Assembly (NCBI RefSeq): GCF_020009625.1
Contig: NZ_JAIHLP010000002.1
Location: 1,116,001-1,180,000 of the forward strand
Direction of reading: 5' to 3'
DNA from: Leifsonia poae
Lineage (GTDB): Bacteria > Actinomycetota > Actinomycetes > Actinomycetales > Microbacteriaceae
DNA: 64,000 bases
The position numbers and the translations under genes are program-made. Each line of letters begins with the position of its first letter. Within the stretch, counting starts at the first letter, position 1. This document shows, one piece after another, positions 27,417 to 35,797 of the stretch. The notes beneath the pieces were generated by a model. That model made no database searches. It was not told the origin of the DNA and worked only from the letters and a program-made list of their open reading frames with translations.

Positions 27417-28342
27417 GCGAGGTTCCCGACCGGCGCGGCGGGCGGGGCGGCCACCGGCTCCGCATCCCAGCGACCGTAGACCAGCTCCGTGTTCGAAGAG
27501 ACCTGCGCGGCGAGTGTGGAGGCATCCGTGCCGAGAACGTCGGCCATCGCCCGCAGCGTGTATGGAATGAGGTAGGGCGCGTTCGGTCGCCCGCGGAACG
27601 GGGTGGGGGTGAGGAACGGCGCATCCGTCTCGACCAGCAGCAACGAGCGCGGCGCCACCACCAGCGCCTCCCGCAGATTCGCCGCGTTCTTGAACGTCAC
27701 GTTGCCGGCGAACGACATGAACCAGCCGTTGTCGGTGCAGATCCGGGCCAGCTCCGCGTCGCCCGAGAAGCAGTGGAACACGGTGCGTTCCGGGGCACCC
27801 ACCCGCTTGAGGGTGGCGATCACGTCGGCGTGCGCATCCCGGTCGTGGATCTGCAGTGCCAGGTCGTTCTCCTTGGCGATCGCGATGTGCGCCTCGAACG
27901 AGCGGAACTGTGCGACGCGACGCGGTCCCTCCTCGGTGCGGAAGAAATCGAGCCCGGTCTCACCGACGGCCCGCACCCGCGGCCGACCGGCGAGCTCGGC
28001 GATCGCCGCGAGGCCGTCGTCCAATTCTCCACGCTCGGCGTAGTCGGGGGCGTCGTTCGGATGGATTGCCACCGCGGCGAGCATCCGGGGTTCGATCGCG
28101 GCCATCTCGGCCGACCAGCGTGAGGTCTCGACATCGTTGCCCACCTGCACCACACCGCGCACGCCGACGCTGGAGGCGCGGTCGAGCTGCTCGCGATAGT
28201 CGAGTGGGTCGTCACCGTCGGAGATCTCGAGATGGGTGTGGTTGTCGTAGACCGGAACGACGAGCGCCTCCGGCAGCGGCGGATACGCCAGGTCGCGCCC
28301 ATCGGTGACGTGACGCTGGCGGATGAACGCCGGGTCGGTCAT
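27413..28342 (-). CDS. tatD: TatD family metal-dependent hydrolase
   Basis: A 309-residue TIM-barrel nuclease/hydrolase. Metal ligands are visible in NHTHLEI (N-terminal His pair), GETGLDFF (Glu), [10 protein letters not shown] (His), FHCFSGDAE (His) and ETDAPFLTP (Asp). TatD proteins are 3'-5' exonucleases acting on damaged DNA or RNA ends. ATG 28342 overlaps the metG stop (ATGA), and its own stop overlaps the rsmA start the same way, so three proteins come from one coupled mRNA. The in-frame extension upstream of 28342 overlaps metG and is rejected. Confidence 0.94.
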   Translation of the reverse strand: MTDPAFIRQRHVTDGRDLAYPPLPEALVVPVYDNHTHLEISDGDDPLDYREQLDRASSVGVRGVVQVGNDVETSRWSAEMAAIEPRMLAAVAIHPNDAPDYAERGELDDGLAAIAELAGRPRVRAVGETGLDFFRTEEGPRRVAQFRSFEAHIAIAKENDLALQIHDRDAHADVIATLKRVGAPERTVFHCFSGDAELARICTDNGWFMSFAGNVTFKNAANLREALVVAPRSLLLVETDAPFLTPTPFRGRPNAPYLIPYTLRAMADVLGTDASTLAAQVSSNTELVYGRWDAEPVAAPPAAPVGNLA

Positions 28343-29928
28343 GCTCCCGGCACCGCGTCCGCGTCGATCCGCGGGAACAGAGCGTCGAGCCCGTTCACCG
28401 TCGTCCCTGAGGGGAGCTGCCCCCACTGTCCGGCCGAACGGATGCGCTGCTCATCGAGCGCGCCCAGCTCGTCCTCAGCGCCGAGCGCCACCCACAGCTT
28501 GAGCGTCGCCTCCGGGATCACCGGCGAGAGCAGCACCGCGAGCGCGCGCAGCCCTTCCGCGGCGGTGTAGAGCACCGTGCTGAGACGTTCGCGCTGGGCT
28601 TCATCCTTCGCGAGCGCCCACGGCTCCTGAGCGGTGATGTACCCGTTCAGCTCGTCGACCACGGTCCAGATGGCCGTGAGCGCCTCGTGGATAGCCAGTC
28701 TCTCCATCGCCTCATCGGCTTTGGCGGCCGCGTCGGCCACCGTCTGCTGCACAGCGAAGTCGGCCTCCAGCGAGGTCGCGGGCTGCGGAACGACGCCCTC
28801 GAAGTAGCGGGAGACCATCGCGATCACCCGCGAGGCGAGATTGCCGAACCCGTTGGCGAGCTCCGATTGGTAGCGTGCGGCGAGATCCTCCCAGCTGAAG
28901 GAGCCGTCCTGCCCGAAGTTGATGGCGCGCATGAAGTAGTAGCGGAACGCGTCCGAGCCGAACGTGTCGGTGATCTGCGTCGGCGCGATGCCGGTGAGCT
29001 TCGACTTGGACATCTTCTCGCCGCCGACCAGCAGCCAGCCGTGGCCGAACACCCGGTGCGGAACATCGACGCCGGCGGCCATCAGCATGGCCGGCCAGAT
29101 CACCGCGTGGAACCGGAGGATGTCTTTGCCGACGATGTGCGTGGCGGGCCAGCGGCGCGCGAAGTTCTCGTCGTCCTGCCCGTAGCCGACGGCTGTGACG
29201 TAGTTGAGGAGCGCGTCGAACCAGACATAGACGACGTGGGACTCATCCCACGGCACCTTGATTCCCCAGTCGAAGCTCGACCGCGAGATCGACAGATCGC
29301 TGAGCCCCTGGCGCACGAACGAGACGACCTCGTTGCGCGCCGACTCCGGCTGAACGAACTCGGGACGCTCCTCGTAGAGCGCCAACAGCGAGTCGGCGAA
29401 TTGGCTCATGCGGAAGAAGTAGTTCTTCTCCTGCAACAGCTCCAGCGGCTTCGAGTGGATGGCGCAGACCTTCTGCCCCTCATACTCCCCGGTGCCGTCG
29501 ACGATCTCGCTCTGCGGTTTGAATTCCTCGCAGCCGACGCAGTAGAGGGCCTCGTACTCGCCGGCATAGATGTAGCCCTCGTCGTAGAGGTGCTGCAGGA
29601 AGCGCTGCACGTTCTTCTCGTGGCGCTCATCGGTGGTGCGGATGAAGTCATCGTTGGCGATGTCGATGGTCTTCAGCAGCGGCAGCCACTCATTGGTGAC
29701 CAGCCGATCTGCCCACTCCTTCGGCGTCGTGCCGTTCGCGGTGGCGGTGCGCAGGATCTTCTGGCCGTGCTCGTCGGTGCCGGTGAGCAGCCACGTGTCG
29801 TCACCCGCCTGGCGGTGCCAGCGCGCCAGCACATCGGCGGCCACCTCCGTGTAGGCGTGCCCGATGTGCGGGACATCGTTCACGTAGAAAATCGGCGTGG
29901 TGATGTAGAACGAAGAGCCGTCGGACAT
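28339..29928 (-). CDS. metG: Methionyl-tRNA synthetase
   Basis: Charges tRNA-Met. The 529-residue class I synthetase has YITTPIFYVNDVPHIGHAY with the HIGH box near residue 22, a connecting domain with YCVGCEEFKP, and GEKMSKSKLTG (KMSKS) near residue 310. There is no C-terminal tRNA-binding (EMAP) extension, as in most actinobacterial MetG. ATG 29928 is supported by TAGGAT 7 nt upstream, predicting a leaderless mRNA. It heads the operon metG-tatD-rsmA(-ispE). Confidence 0.97.
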   Translation of the reverse strand: MSDGSSFYITTPIFYVNDVPHIGHAYTEVAADVLARWHRQAGDDTWLLTGTDEHGQKILRTATANGTTPKEWADRLVTNEWLPLLKTIDIANDDFIRTTDERHEKNVQRFLQHLYDEGYIYAGEYEALYCVGCEEFKPQSEIVDGTGEYEGQKVCAIHSKPLELLQEKNYFFRMSQFADSLLALYEERPEFVQPESARNEVVSFVRQGLSDLSISRSSFDWGIKVPWDESHVVYVWFDALLNYVTAVGYGQDDENFARRWPATHIVGKDILRFHAVIWPAMLMAAGVDVPHRVFGHGWLLVGGEKMSKSKLTGIAPTQITDTFGSDAFRYYFMRAINFGQDGSFSWEDLAARYQSELANGFGNLASRVIAMVSRYFEGVVPQPATSLEADFAVQQTVADAAAKADEAMERLAIHEALTAIWTVVDELNGYITAQEPWALAKDEAQRERLSTVLYTAAEGLRALAVLLSPVIPEATLKLWVALGAEDELGALDEQRIRSAGQWGQLPSGTTVNGLDALFPRIDADAVPGA

Positions 29929-29972
29929 GCTGACTATCCTACGGGCGCGCGGCGGCACGGTTCGGCGTGTTA

Positions 29973-30790
29973 CTACTGGCGGCGGGCGAGCGCCGCCTGG
30001 TAAAGGTCGCGGCGTCCGAGGCCGGTCGCCTCGGCGACCTCGGTGGCGGCGTCCTTCAGACGGCCACCGGCCCCGATCAGGGCGAGAACCTGCGCGACAC
30101 CTGTCTCCAGATCGACAGTCTGCTCCGGAGCCCCCTCGACCACCACCGCGATCTCACCGCGCACGCCGTCGGCCGCCCACGCGGCGAGGGCGGATGCGGT
30201 GCCCCGTTTGACCTCCTCGAACATCTTGGTCAGTTCCCGGCACACCACGACGCGGCGGTCCTCCCCGAGGGTGGCGGCGATGTCGGCGAGGGCGTCGGCG
30301 AGCCGGTTCGGGACTCGAAGAAGACCATCGTGCGACGTTCGGTTGCCAGGGCGCGGAGGGCGCTCATCCGTTCGCCGTGTTTGCGGGGCAGGAAGCCCTC
30401 GAACGTGAACCGGTCGGTGGGCAGGCCGGAGACGGCGAGCGCGGTGATCACCGCGCTCGGTCCGGGCAGGGCGGTGACGACCACGCCGGCGGCCGCGGCG
30501 GCCTCCACGAGGTGGAACCCGGGGTCGGAGACCGTCGGCATGCCGGCGTCGCTCAGAAGCACCACATCCTGGTCGCGGGCGAGCTCGACGAGGTCGGCGG
30601 CGCGCTCACGTTCGTTGTGGTCGTGCAGCGCGATCAACCGCGGCCGGTTCTCGATGCCGAGGCCGGCGAGCAAGCGCTGGGTGACGCGGGTGTCCTCCGC
30701 GGCGACCACCGCCGCGGAGCCGAGCACCTCGATCAGGCGCAGCGACGCGTCTTTGAGGTTGCCGATCGGTGTGGCGGCCAGGATGATCAT
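29973..30790 (-). pseudogene. rsmI: 16S rRNA 2'-O-ribose C1402 methyltransferase RsmI, one-base frameshift
   Basis: The first 160 residues are a normal Rsm[42 protein letters not shown] and [11 protein letters not shown]. After MVFFES the frame breaks and stops at 30230. The missing part continues in the next frame as PNRLADAL through [15 protein letters not shown] to ARRQ at 29973. Adding one G to the GGG run at 30310-30312 (C on the coding strand) restores a 272-residue protein of normal length. This is either a real one-base deletion or a homopolymer sequencing error. The gene is divergent from the mannosyltransferase gene, a common actinobacterial arrangement. Confidence 0.9.
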
Positions 30791-30869
30791 GCCTCCAGTC
30801 TCTCAGGCCGCACCGGACTCGCACGGTGCGGTCTGCGCGCACCGAGGTTCGGGCCTCTAACATGAGCGG

Positions 30870-32477
30870 GTGACTTCGACTCCCGCGCCCGGCTTCGATC
30901 AGCTGATCGCCGAGCCGACCGGCAGCCGCCTCGATGAGTGGTGGGCGCGCCGCCTGCGCACCCCCCGACGGCTGACACTCTGGTACTGGGGGGCTCCGCT
31001 CGCCGTCACGCTGCTGGCGGCGGTGCTGCGACTCTGGAACCTCGGATACCCGCACGCGCTCGTCTTCGACGAGACCTTCTATGTGAAGGACGCGTACTCC
31101 CTCATGCACCTCGGATACGAGGGAAGTTGGCCAGACAAGGCCGACGAGCTGTTCAACGCCGGGAAGACGGACATCTTCACCTCCGACCCATCGTTCGTCG
31201 CGCATCCCCCGCTCGGCAAATGGATGATCTCGCTCGGCCTTGCGGTGTTCGGCGCCGGCAACGCCGTCGGGTGGCGCATCAGCACGGCGATCGTCGGCAT
31301 CCTCGCCGTGCTCGTCGTGTTCCTGATCGCCCGCAAGCTGTTCAGGTCGACCATCCTCGCCACGATCGCGGGCGTGCTGATGGCGATCGACGGCCACGCG
31401 ATCGTGATGAGCCGGGTCGCTCTGCTCGACAATTCGGTGATGTTCATCGCCCTGCTGGCGTTCTGGTGCATCCTGTACGACCGGGAGTGGCATGCGAGGC
31501 GGCTGGCGACCTGGGTGGCCGACCGGCGGGCACGCGGGCAGGATCCTGCCTGGGGTCCCGCCCTGTGGTGGCGACCCTGGCTGATCGCGGCCGGAGTGCT
31601 GGCCGGGCTGTGCGCCGGCGTCAAATGGAGCGGCTTCTACTTCCTCGCGTTCTTCGCGGTGTACACGATCGTGGTGGATGCGGTGGCGCGCCGCCGGGTC
31701 GGGTTGCCGTTCTTCCTCAGCGGCGCCATCCTGAAACAGGGGCCGGCCACCTTCCTGCTGATGGTGCCGATCGCGCTTGTCAGCTATGTGGCCACCTGGA
31801 CGGGCTGGATCGTCACCAGCGGCGGCTACTACCGGCACTGGGCCCAGGCCACCCATATGGCGTGGACCGGCGGTCTCAGCTGGGTGCCGCTGTGGGTGCA
31901 GAACCTCTGGCACTACCAGGCCGAGATGTACAACTACAGCATCAACCTGCACGTCTCGCATCCCTACCAGGCGAACCCGCTCACCTGGCTGTTCATGATC
32001 CGGCCGACGAGCATGTACTACGAGAGTTCGACGCTCGGCCAGCACGGGTGCACGGTGAGCGCGTGCTCATCGGCGATCACCTCCCTCGGCAACCCGCTCA
32101 TCTGGTGGGGCGCGGCCGCGGCGCTGTTCTACCTGGTGTACCGCGTCATCCGGTACCGGGAATGGCAGGTGGGGCTCATCCTCACCGGGCTCGCCGCCGG
32201 CTACCTGCCCTGGCTGCTGTACATCAACCGGACCATCTTCGAGTTCTACGCGATCGCCTTCGAGCCGTACCTGATCCTGGGGCTGACCTTCGTGATCGGG
32301 TTGATCCTCGGCCGCCGCACCGACCCCCGTTGGCGACGCGTGCGCGGCATCCGCACGGTCGGCATCTACCTCGCCTTCGTCGCAGTGGTGAGCGCGTTCT
32401 TCTGGCCGATCTGGACCGCGCAGCAGGTTCCGTTCTGGTTCTGGCAGATCCATATGTGGCTGCCCAGCTGGGTCTGA
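30870..32477 (+). CDS. pmt: Protein O-mannosyltransferase (PMT family)
   Basis: Transfers mannose from polyprenyl-phosphate mannose to Ser/Thr of proteins during Sec export. The 535-residue membrane protein has about ten or eleven hydrophobic helices. The catalytic acidic pair is in the first outside loop (VFDETFYVKDAYS), followed by SFVAHPPLGKW. A long outside loop has VTSGGYYRHWAQATH and YQANPLTWLFM, and the C-terminal helices carry FYAIAFEPYLIL. The start is GTG 30870 with TAACAT 6 nt upstream (leaderless). It is divergent from rsmI. A YeiH-type gene follows 59 nt downstream. Confidence 0.94.
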   Translation: MTSTPAPGFDQLIAEPTGSRLDEWWARRLRTPRRLTLWYWGAPLAVTLLAAVLRLWNLGYPHALVFDETFYVKDAYSLMHLGYEGSWPDKADELFNAGKTDIFTSDPSFVAHPPLGKWMISLGLAVFGAGNAVGWRISTAIVGILAVLVVFLIARKLFRSTILATIAGVLMAIDGHAIVMSRVALLDNSVMFIALLAFWCILYDREWHARRLATWVADRRARGQDPAWGPALWWRPWLIAAGVLAGLCAGVKWSGFYFLAFFAVYTIVVDAVARRRVGLPFFLSGAILKQGPATFLLMVPIALVSYVATWTGWIVTSGGYYRHWAQATHMAWTGGLSWVPLWVQNLWHYQAEMYNYSINLHVSHPYQANPLTWLFMIRPTSMYYESSTLGQHGCTVSACSSAITSLGNPLIWWGAAAALFYLVYRVIRYREWQVGLILTGLAAGYLPWLLYINRTIFEFYAIAFEPYLILGLTFVIGLILGRRTDPRWRRVRGIRTVGIYLAFVAVVSAFFWPIWTAQQVPFWFWQIHMWLPSWV

Positions 32478-32536
32478 CGAGCGCCGGCGCATCCGCGCGC
32501 CCCTCGGCGCACACCACGAGCGCCAGAATAGGGGGG

Positions 32537-33556
32537 ATGAACAGCACAGCCGCCGCCCCTCGCACCGCACTCCCCTGGCTTCCGGGGGTGGCCGTCGCCG
32601 GGGCGGCGGCGCTGGCCGCATGGGGCGCGCATTGGCTGCTGCCCGCCGTTCCGCTGCTGACCGCGGCGGTCGTGCTCGGGATCATCGTCGGCCAGCTGCC
32701 GTTCGCACGACCGGCCGTCGGCGGGGTTCTGCGGTCGGGGCTGTCGACCGCGGCGAAGCGTCTGATGCGGCTGGGCGTCGTGCTCCTCGGCCTGAAGCTC
32801 AGCCTCAGCGACATCGCAGGACTCGGCTGGGTCGGCATCCTCAGCACCGTTCTCATCGTCGTGCTGACCTTCGGGGGAACCTTCTGGCTGGGCCGGCTGC
32901 TTCGCCTTCCGGGCCATCAGCCACTGCTCGTGGCGACCGGTTTCTCCATCTGCGGCGCCTCGGCGATCGGAGCGATGAGCGGTGTCGTGAAGTCGAAGGA
33001 CGAGGAGACGGCCACCCCCGTCGCGCTCGTCACCCTGTGCGGAACGCTCGCCATCTTCGTGCTGCCGACTCTGTGGCACCCGCTCGGCCTGACGGCCGTG
33101 CAATTCGGTCACTGGGTGGGCGCGGGCGTGCACGATGTGGGACAGGTCGTCGCCACCGCGCAGATCGCCGGATCGGCAGCGCTCGCCGTCGCGGTCGTCG
33201 TCAAGCTGACCCGGGTGCTCATGCTCGCCCCGATCGTTGCGGTCGCCTCGGTGGTGGAACGCCGTCGCCACGTCGAGGCCGACCCGGCCGCGAAGCGTCC
33301 GCCGATCGTTCCGCTGTTCGTCGCCGGTTTTCTCGTGGCCGTTCTGGTCCGTTCGTTCCTCCCCTTGCCGTCAGCCGTGATCGACGGAGCGGACACGGTG
33401 CAGACGGTGCTGTTGGCCATGGCGCTCTTCGGGCTCGGCACGGCCGTGCGGCTGCGCACCCTGGTGACCACTGGCTGGCGTGCCCTCGCCGTTGGCCTGC
33501 TCTCCTGGGTGCTCATCGCCGCCCTGGCTCTCGGCGCGGTGCGGTTGTCGAGCTGA
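32537..33556 (+). CDS. YeiH/UPF0324 family membrane protein
   Basis: A 339-residue protein with about ten or eleven transmembrane helices. Diagnostic UPF0324 segments are RLGVVLLGLKLSL, FSICGASAIGAMSGVV and VGAGVHDVGQVVATA. The family is often annotated as a putative sulfate exporter, but its substrate is unproven. CAGAAT lies 7 nt before ATG 32537, and six G residues directly precede the ATG. It converges tail to tail with the small SugE gene, 18 nt away. Confidence 0.88.
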   Translation: MNSTAAAPRTALPWLPGVAVAGAAALAAWGAHWLLPAVPLLTAAVVLGIIVGQLPFARPAVGGVLRSGLSTAAKRLMRLGVVLLGLKLSLSDIAGLGWVGILSTVLIVVLTFGGTFWLGRLLRLPGHQPLLVATGFSICGASAIGAMSGVVKSKDEETATPVALVTLCGTLAIFVLPTLWHPLGLTAVQFGHWVGAGVHDVGQVVATAQIAGSAALAVAVVVKLTRVLMLAPIVAVASVVERRRHVEADPAAKRPPIVPLFVAGFLVAVLVRSFLPLPSAVIDGADTVQTVLLAMALFGLGTAVRLRTLVTTGWRALAVGLLSWVLIAALALGAVRLSS

Positions 33557-33574
33557 CCGCTCGGCCTGCCGACG

Positions 33575-33898
33575 CTAGTGCGAGTCGACGAGTTTGAGGC
33601 CGACGACGCAACCGACGAGCCCCACGATCAGCAGCACCTTCACCAGCGAGAACCCTTCGCCGCCGAACACCATAGCGACGAGCACGGTGAGGGCTGCGCC
33701 GATGCCCACCCAGACGGCGTAGGCGGTTCCGGTCGAGATCCCCCGCATGGCGAACGCCAGTCCTGCCATCGACGCTACGAGGGCGACACCGAAGACCACG
33801 GTCGGCCAGAGCTTTGTGAACCCCGCCGACCGGCCGAGCGCGGTCGCCCAAACTGCTTCGAGGACACCGGATGCGACGAGCACGATCCACGACACCAT
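33575..33898 (-). CDS. sugE: SMR-family guanidinium exporter, SugE/Gdx type
   Basis: A 107-residue, four-helix small multidrug resistance protein. The N-terminus has the essential Glu of helix 1 in ASGVLEAVWATALGRSAGFTK, a pattern of the SugE/Gdx branch rather than EmrE. It ends GLVGCVVGLKLVDSH. Gdx proteins exchange guanidinium for protons. The ATG at 33898 has AAGGAG at 33905-33910. A guanidine-III riboswitch directly abuts that site, so guanidine export is the likely role and translation the likely control point. Confidence 0.93.
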   Translation of the reverse strand: MVSWIVLVASGVLEAVWATALGRSAGFTKLWPTVVFGVALVASMAGLAFAMRGISTGTAYAVWVGIGAALTVLVAMVFGGEGFSLVKVLLIVGLVGCVVGLKLVDSH

Positions 33899-33910
33899 GA
33901 CAGACTCCTT

Positions 33911-33951
33911 GGCCAGTCTTGTCGCTCACCGGGTACTGATCCGTCGTCCGG
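33911..33951 (-). promoter_or_regulatory. Guanidine-III (ykkC-III) riboswitch
   Basis: The minus strand carries the three conserved cores of the guanidine-III aptamer in order and spacing: CCGGACGA, then GTACCCGGT, then ACAAGAC, over 41 nt, the same length as the well-studied Thermobifida/Thermobaculum-type example as I recall it. CCGG pairs with CCGG. The intervening AUCAGU pairs with ACUGG at the 3' end, forming the pseudoknot helix. The sugE ribosome-binding site (33905-33910) begins at the next base, so ligand binding would set its accessibility. Confidence 0.85.
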
Positions 33952-34185
33952 AGGCGCCCCATCCCGAAACGCCCTAGTACAACTGTACCAGACTCGTTCG
34001 AACACCCGCGCGCCAACTGCGCTATTCGTCTGTAGCCGCGTCAGATGCGACCAACTCACGTTGGATGAACGGCGAACGAAAGACAGACCCGTCCCGTGGG
34101 GGAAGCATTTGTCGAAGGATCTCTGTCATATCGATGGGTTGCGTTGGCGGGAGCTCGATCGCGGCAGGGCCGATCCCGGATGCGG

Positions 34186-35235
34186 TCATCGGGTAGCCGC
34201 CTCGGTGGGAGTGGGGGCCGGGGCGGCGGGCGTCGTCGGAATCGGTGTCGGCAACCCGGGCTGTTCATAGGCGCTCAGCGGAGTTGTCGACAGGAACGGG
34301 AGCGCGGCGCCACGGGCCTCGTTTGCATCCACCTGCCCATCGCTGCCCAGCGGTGCCTCCCGAAGCGGGAAGACGTTCCATACGTACTCATTGCCGGCCT
34401 TCGCGAACGGAATGTTGAGACTATCCGGGCCCGAGTTGTAGTCGGAGTCGACGCCGGTCGATGTGCGACCGACCGTCACGAGCGGCTTTCCGTTCTGGTC
34501 GAACAGCTGCACGTGCTGCAACGGGCGTCCGTCAGCGTCGTACCCGAAGATATTCGTGACCGGGTCGCCATCAAGGGAGAGGCCCACCGGCACTGGCATG
34601 GAATCTGCCTGAGCGTAGTATCCGGAGTTCGTGAACACACTCAGCACGCCGGCCGTAAGGAACGGCGTCGCGATCACGGCGAGCACCGACATGAGGAGGC
34701 GCACGGCCTTCAACCATGGTTGCGGCAGCCATCGACCGCGGCCCCATTGGATGCTTATGAGAGCCGTGACGACAAGCACCGCCCACCCGACGAGCTGCGT
34801 CGGGAGTAGCCGCGACTGGCCCGTCAGCAGCAGCCACCCGACGACGTAGACTGCCCACCCTCGAAACATCCACCACGCAGGGCGGAGCGAGACGAGCAGA
34901 TCGACCAGCCACGAACCGAACCGGGTCGATCGCGCGATTCGACTCGCCTCACCGATGGTGCGATCGGCCGATCTAGCGAATCGCGCCCGGAGAGATAGGG
35001 CTGCGGTGTCGCTGATTCGGTCAGGAAGTCCCGCGGAGGCGCGTAGTTCCAACGCGTACTGCGCAGGGTCGGAGCCGACCAGAGCGCCTCCATTGTCTTC
35101 GGCTTGCTCCAGAAGGTCTGCTTCGAGACCGTCGGTGAGGTCATCAACGTCCTCGGCAGGCAGGTCGGCAAGATTGGCGCGCACGGCGCTCGCGAACGTC
35201 GCGACCTCGTCTCGAAGGCTACTGGTGTGCATCAT
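34186..35235 (-). CDS. HAAS-domain membrane protein paired with PadR
   Basis: A 349-residue protein. Residues 1-75 look like a HAAS signalling domain (SLRDEVATFASAVRANL, DDLTDGLEADLLEQAEDNG, SDPAQYALELRASAGLP), the usual partner of PadR regulators. Three hydrophobic helices follow at about 130-205. A 130-residue outside domain (NIFGYDADGRPLQHVQLFD; NSGPDSLNIPFAKAGNEYVWNVFP) ends in a Pro/Thr-rich tail. Its ATG overlaps the PadR stop (ATGA), so the two are coupled. It probably relays an envelope signal to PadR. The outside domain is not one I recognise. Confidence 0.78.
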   Translation of the reverse strand: MMHTSSLRDEVATFASAVRANLADLPAEDVDDLTDGLEADLLEQAEDNGGALVGSDPAQYALELRASAGLPDRISDTAALSLRARFARSADRTIGEASRIARSTRFGSWLVDLLVSLRPAWWMFRGWAVYVVGWLLLTGQSRLLPTQLVGWAVLVVTALISIQWGRGRWLPQPWLKAVRLLMSVLAVIATPFLTAGVLSVFTNSGYYAQADSMPVPVGLSLDGDPVTNIFGYDADGRPLQHVQLFDQNGKPLVTVGRTSTGVDSDYNSGPDSLNIPFAKAGNEYVWNVFPLREAPLGSDGQVDANEARGAALPFLSTTPLSAYEQPGLPTPIPTTPAAPAPTPTEAATR

Positions 35236-35591
35236 CGTTCTCCGATCGCGCGAACCTGGGTAGTGCGTTGCTGGTGGTCGTCGAGTAGCTCAGTCATCGC
35301 AGCCGAGAATGTCGCCCAAGTGTCTCGTTGCTGGGCAAGCATCTTCTGCCCTTCCGGACTAATCGCGTAGTACTTGCGGTTCGGGCCTCCGTCGGAGGGT
35401 GCCATATAGCTGGATACGGCCCCTGCCGTGTACAGCCGGCGAAGCGTCCCGTAGACGGAAGCATCCCCCACCTCCCCCAGGCCGGCCTCGCGCAGGCGCC
35501 GCACTATGTCGTACCCGTAGCCGTCATCGTGCTGCACCACAGCCAGGACCGCCACATCGAGCACCCCCTTCAGCAACTGTGTCGTATCCAT
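35232..35591 (-). CDS. PadR family transcriptional regulator
   Basis: A 119-residue PadR winged-helix repressor: LLKGVLDVAVLAVVQHDDGYGYDIVRRLREAGL, split by the usual helix-turn-helix, then GDASVYGTLRRL and the wing MAPSDGGPNRKYYAISPEGQKML. ATG 35591 has GGAGG 5 nt upstream; the in-frame ATG at 35603 lies upstream of that site and is rejected. It is the first gene of a coupled pair with the HAAS-domain gene. A perfect 9-bp inverted repeat upstream is the likely autoregulatory operator. Confidence 0.92.
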   Translation of the reverse strand: MDTTQLLKGVLDVAVLAVVQHDDGYGYDIVRRLREAGLGEVGDASVYGTLRRLYTAGAVSSYMAPSDGGPNRKYYAISPEGQKMLAQQRDTWATFSAAMTELLDDHQQRTTQVRAIGER

Positions 35592-35616
35592 ACCAACCTC
35601 CACTGTCTCGCGTCAC

Positions 35617-35651
35617 ACGGTACCACGCTTTACGCGGTACCACGTAAAGCG
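35617..35651 (-). promoter_or_regulatory. Candidate PadR operator
   Basis: A perfect 9-bp inverted repeat, CGCTTTACG (35626-35634) and CGTAAAGCG (35643-35651), has an 8-nt spacer. The ten-base word CGGTACCACG occurs twice, once on each side of the left arm, 17 nt apart. It lies 35-60 nt upstream of the PadR start codon, where a repressor would cover the promoter. PadR proteins commonly bind long dyads at their own promoters. Confidence 0.55.
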
Positions 35652-35767
35652 TTGCTGTTCCACACCTTCGACGTGGCCGGCGCGAACGGGGTCTCACTCA
35701 CGGCCGATCAGCTCAGCACGGCCTCCTCTGTCTGCGCGGTTGCGGGATGTTACGCACCGCGGACGGG

Positions 35768-35791
35768 CGGAGCCCCCGGCTCCGGTAGCGT
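35768..35791 (+). promoter_or_regulatory. Hairpin and leaderless -10 box of the homocysteine synthase gene
   Basis: A perfect 7-bp inverted repeat, CGGAGCC/GGCTCCG with a 3-nt centre (35768-35784), sits immediately before TAGCGT at 35786-35791. That hexamer is 6 nt from the ATG at 35798, predicting leaderless initiation. The palindrome covers the -10/-35 interval and could bind a sulfur-metabolism repressor such as an McbR-type TetR protein; this is inference. Confidence 0.5.
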
Positions 35792-35797
35792 GATCGC

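Noticed and set aside
33899..34000. Guanidine-I (ykkC) riboswitch
   Set aside because: The long two-arm ykkC layout is absent; the compact 41-nt guanidine-III cores fit instead.
35652..35797. SAM or cobalamin riboswitch before metY
   Set aside because: The leader has none of the conserved cores, and the -10 box lies 6 nt before the ATG, leaving no transcribed leader.
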